In this document: positions 41,013 to 43,559 of the stretch, one piece after another
Layout: each line of letters opens with the position of its first letter
Numbering within the stretch: the first letter of the stretch is position 1
Assembly: GCF_024359545.1 (NCBI RefSeq)
Contig: NZ_JAKQZG010000019.1
Span: 1-43,559, forward strand
Length of the DNA: 43,559 bases
Source: Jiella marina
GTDB taxonomy: Bacteria; Pseudomonadota; Alphaproteobacteria; Rhizobiales; Rhizobiaceae
Direction of reading: 5' to 3'
Made by a program: the position numbers and the translations under genes
The notes under the pieces: model-generated
Database searches by the model: none
What the model saw: the letters and a program-made list of their open reading frames with translations, nothing else
Told to the model about the DNA's origin: nothing

Positions 41013-43559
41013 ATGGCGACGATATTTGGCGGCTTGAGCTTGACCGATACCGTGTTTGACAGCGAGGGCTCGTTCGCCATGAACGGCGCGTTCGGGCTCC
41101 ATTCGCTTTCGATCGCCGGACGTACCTACGTTTATGTGGCCGGCTGGTATGACAGCGGAGTTTCGGTCTTCGAACTCACGGCAGACGGGCAGTTCGACTT
41201 CGTCCAGACCTTGGGGGATGGAAACGCCACGGCCCTTCTCAATGCCTCAAACATCTCCTCTGTCGCGCTGCCAAGCGGGACGTTCGTCTACGTCAATGCC
41301 TATGGTGACGCCGGTATCACGGTCTACAGCGTCGCCGACAATGGCTCTCTCTCGTATGTCGATGCGGTGTTTGATGACGATACTCTTGAACTGAACGGCA
41401 CCGAAGGTCGAACCAGTATCATCGAGGTCGGAGGAACCAGCTTCCTCATCGCGTCCGGCAGTGTCGATGACGGCGTCAGCGTCTTTCGCATCAACGCCGA
41501 TGGGACTCTGACCAACACCGCGAATGTCGACAACGCCGAGAACGCCGCCTATGCCCTCAACGGAGCCAACGGAGTCGCCACCGTCACCTCCAACGGCACG
41601 ACGTTCGTGTTCGTGGCAGCATTTGAAGAGGATGGCGTTTCCGCCTTCATCCTCGACGCCAGCGGAAATCTGACCTTCACCGACAGTGCTTTCGACAATG
41701 GGACGCTCGAACTCTATGCTCCTCTCAGCGTCGCGGCCCACGAAATCGGCGGTCAGGCCTACCTCTTTGTCGGCGGACGTCAAGACGACGGGATCAGTGT
41801 CTTCCAGGTGACGGCATCCGGCCAATTGATCAACGTCTTCAACATCAATGACACGTCCGCGCTCGGCCTCGACGGAGTCTCCAGTCTCTCCATTCTCGAA
41901 GTGGATGGCCAGGTCCTTCTCGCGGCGTCCGGACGGTACGATGAGGCCTTGTCGATTTTCAGCGTCGCGGCAGACGGTTCTCTGTCCCACATTTCGACCA
42001 CCTTCGACACGTCTGGCGTGGCACTGGACGAGACCCTCTCCAACGCATTTGCGACCGTGGGCGATGGCACCTTCGTCATCACATCCAGCTTCAACGAGGA
42101 CGGAATTTCCGCCTTTGGCTTCGGCGCCGGCGACGACACGCTCCAGGGCACGATCGACGACGACCGGATCCTCGGTCTCGCCGGAAATGACATCCTCAAC
42201 GGCAATGGCGGCAATGACATCCTGATCGGCGGCTCCGGCGCCGATCAGATGGATGGTGGAGACGGCTTCGACCAGGCGAACTACGAGGGCTCGAACGGCG
42301 GCGTCACCATCAATCTGGGCAATGGTTCCGCGTCCGGCGGGCATGCCACGGGCGACTCGCTGGCCAATATCGAGGCCGTGGTCGGGTCCGCCTATGTCGA
42401 TACGCTTTTCGGCAATGACGTCGCCAATATCCTGCGCGGCGAAGGCGGAGCCGACGTCCTGCGCGGCTTTAGCGGCAATGACCGGCTGTTCGGCGGTGAC
42501 GGCAATGACCAGATCTTCGGCGATGTCGGCGCTGACATTCTCGACGGCGGCGAGGGCAACGACATTCTTCAGGGCGGCGCCGGCGCCGACCAGCTGATCG
42601 GCGGCAATGGCTACGACCAGGCGAACTACGCCAACTCCAGTTCGGCCGTGGCGGTCGATCTGCGCAACGGCAACACGATCGGCGGCGATGCGGCCGGCGA
42701 CACGCTGTCCGGCATCGAGTCCCTGGTCGGTTCGGCCTATTTCGACACGCTCCTCGGCAACAACGTCGCAAACATCCTGCGCGGCGAAAACGGTTTCGAC
42801 TATCTGCGCGGATTCGCCGGCAACGATCAGCTCTTCGGGGGCAACGGCAACGATACGCTCATCGGCGATGCCGGCAGCGACCGACTGCTCGGTGAGGCCG
42901 GAAGCGATATGCTATATGGTGGAGCGAACAACGACCAGCTCCTGGGCGGCGATGGCAACGACATCCTGAATGGCGGCGCCGGTGCCGACCAGATCCACGG
43001 TGGCGACGGCTACGACCAGGCGAACTACGAGAGCTCCGGTTCGGCGGTCGCGGTCGACCTGCGCAATGGCAACACGATCGGCGGCGATGCGGAGGGCGAC
43101 ACGATCACCGGCATCGAAGCGCTGGTGGGATCGGCCTATTTCGACACGCTGCTTGGCAACGGTCTCGCCAACATCCTGCGCGGCGAGAACGGCTTCGACT
43201 ATCTCCGCGGCTTCGGCGGTAACGATCGCCTCTTCGGCGGCAACGGCAATGACACGCTCCTGGGAGACGCCGGGAGCGACATGCTCGAGGGCGGCTCGGG
43301 CAACGACAGGCTCACCGGAGGTCTCGACGGCGACACCTTCGTCTTCGCCAATGGCTTCGGCCGGGATACGATCACCGACTTCGACGCGCTGGGGAACTCC
43401 GAGAGGATCGATCTGTCGGCTGTCACGGCGATCACCGATTTCGCCGATCTTTCCGCCAATCACCTTACCCAGGTCGGAGCGAATGCGGTCATTACCGATG
43501 GAACGAACACGCTGACGCTGAGCAATGTCGACATTGGCGACCTGGATGCGAACGATTTC
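41013..43559 (+). CDS. Large propeller-plus-RTX calcium-binding secreted protein (3' end beyond window)
   Basis: 849 codons remain open to the window end. Residues about 1-365 are seven or so repeats with the pattern YVYVAGWYDSGVSVFELTAD, resembling a beta-propeller. From about 370 the RTX nonapeptides begin (GGxGxDxLxG, as in LAGNDILNGNGGNDILIGGS). They are grouped in three long units, each containing YDQANY, AVAVDLRNGNTIGGDA and GSAYFDTLLGN. The start ATG at 41013 has GGGAG about 8 bases upstream. No signal peptide is seen, as expected for type I secretion with a C-terminal signal beyond the window. The role may be adhesion, enzyme or surface layer; no catalytic motif was found. Confidence 0.9.
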   Translation, partial: MATIFGGLSLTDTVFDSEGSFAMNGAFGLHSLSIAGRTYVYVAGWYDSGVSVFELTADGQFDFVQTLGDGNATALLNASNISSVALPSGTFVYVNAYGDAGITVYSVADNGSLSYVDAVFDDDTLELNGTEGRTSIIEVGGTSFLIASGSVDDGVSVFRINADGTLTNTANVDNAENAAYALNGANGVATVTSNGTTFVFVAAFEEDGVSAFILDASGNLTFTDSAFDNGTLELYAPLSVAAHEIGGQAYLFVGGRQDDGISVFQVTASGQLINVFNINDTSALGLDGVSSLSILEVDGQVLLAASGRYDEALSIFSVAADGSLSHISTTFDTSGVALDETLSNAFATVGDGTFVITSSFNEDGISAFGFGAGDDTLQGTIDDDRILGLAGNDILNGNGGNDILIGGSGADQMDGGDGFDQANYEGSNGGVTINLGNGSASGGHATGDSLANIEAVVGSAYVDTLFGNDVANILRGEGGADVLRGFSGNDRLFGGDGNDQIFGDVGADILDGGEGNDILQGGAGADQLIGGNGYDQANYANSSSAVAVDLRNGNTIGGDAAGDTLSGIESLVGSAYFDTLLGNNVANILRGENGFDYLRGFAGNDQLFGGNGNDTLIGDAGSDRLLGEAGSDMLYGGANNDQLLGGDGNDILNGGAGADQIHGGDGYDQANYESSGSAVAVDLRNGNTIGGDAEGDTITGIEALVGSAYFDTLLGNGLANILRGENGFDYLRGFGGNDRLFGGNGNDTLLGDAGSDMLEGGSGNDRLTGGLDGDTFVFANGFGRDTITDFDALGNSERIDLSAVTAITDFADLSANHLTQVGANAVITDGTNTLTLSNVDIGDLDANDF
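42242..43320 (+). repeat. Long in-frame RTX repeat units
   Basis: Three units that begin at GACCAGAT/GACCAGCT (about 42242, 42588 and 42985) share long near-identical stretches, 346 and 397 bases apart. The second and third are the most alike. They are coding repeats, not CRISPR or transposon repeats. Confidence 0.8.

Noticed and set aside
42242-43320. Repeats at the right end as a possible CRISPR array
   Set aside because: The repeats are long, in frame and encode RTX nonapeptides; there are no short palindromic repeats or spacers.

Overview
The window reads as a chromosome segment of an alphaproteobacterium of the order Hyphomicrobiales (rhizobia and relatives). The evidence is its high-GC codon use, an EipB/DUF1849-type periplasmic protein, a BTLCP transglutaminase-like protease, DUF3618 and holin-X envelope genes, a tetR-ilvC pair and a dapB-gpmA pair. 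Genus is inferred only. It has two halves that meet at a tRNA-Lys(CTT) gene at 25990-26065.

Left half (1 to about 25.98 kb): an accessory, island-like region with many broken genes and insertion sequences. It opens with a Phd-type antitoxin next to a truncated PemK-like toxin. A cell-envelope block follows (541-7120): three L,D-transpeptidases (two YkuD type, one YafK/DpaA type), a divergent PCu(A)C-like copper protein overlapping an EipB-like gene, a decayed DsbA-like gene and a DUF1624 membrane protein. After an IS3-family relic and a BTLCP protease comes a nest of insertion sequences (9.35-11.37 kb). Next is a metal-linked minus-strand gene train, divergent from a CmtR-like ArsR repressor at 15.9 kb: HMA-CDF exporter, CcdA, CaCA-type antiporter, LspA and a CYP152 fatty-acid peroxygenase. 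A broken ZIP transporter, a methyltransferase and a 5'-truncated lgt follow. An ISL3 element with an 8-bp target duplication and an IS21 element with a 6-bp duplication come next. The half ends with a compact minus-strand array of small accessory genes, mostly of unknown function, including a metallophosphoesterase (22.8-25.5 kb).

Right half (26 kb to end): mostly intact, core-like genes. These are a PilZ protein, TetR-IlvC (with a palindromic operator), a four-gene envelope/stress operon that begins with a 24-codon membrane micro-ORF, YciB, PdxJ, a secreted or anchored protein with four repeated two-cysteine domains, Apt, an IsdG/ABM-type monooxygenase, an MsbA-like ABC exporter, DapB, GpmA, an HNH protein, and the start of a very large propeller-plus-RTX calcium-binding protein that runs off the window.

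Taken together, the accessory half carries second copies or relatives of many envelope-maturation factors (Lgt, LspA, CcdA, DsbA, L,D-transpeptidases) interleaved with metal-handling genes (CDF, ZIP, PCu(A)C-like, CmtR-like). My main hypothesis is a metal-stress envelope-repair island that is now being broken up by insertion sequences. The most unusual single items are the CYP152 peroxygenase at the end of the metal operon, the quadruple two-cysteine repeat protein, and a 312-bp duplicated segment, one copy of which is split precisely by IS21.
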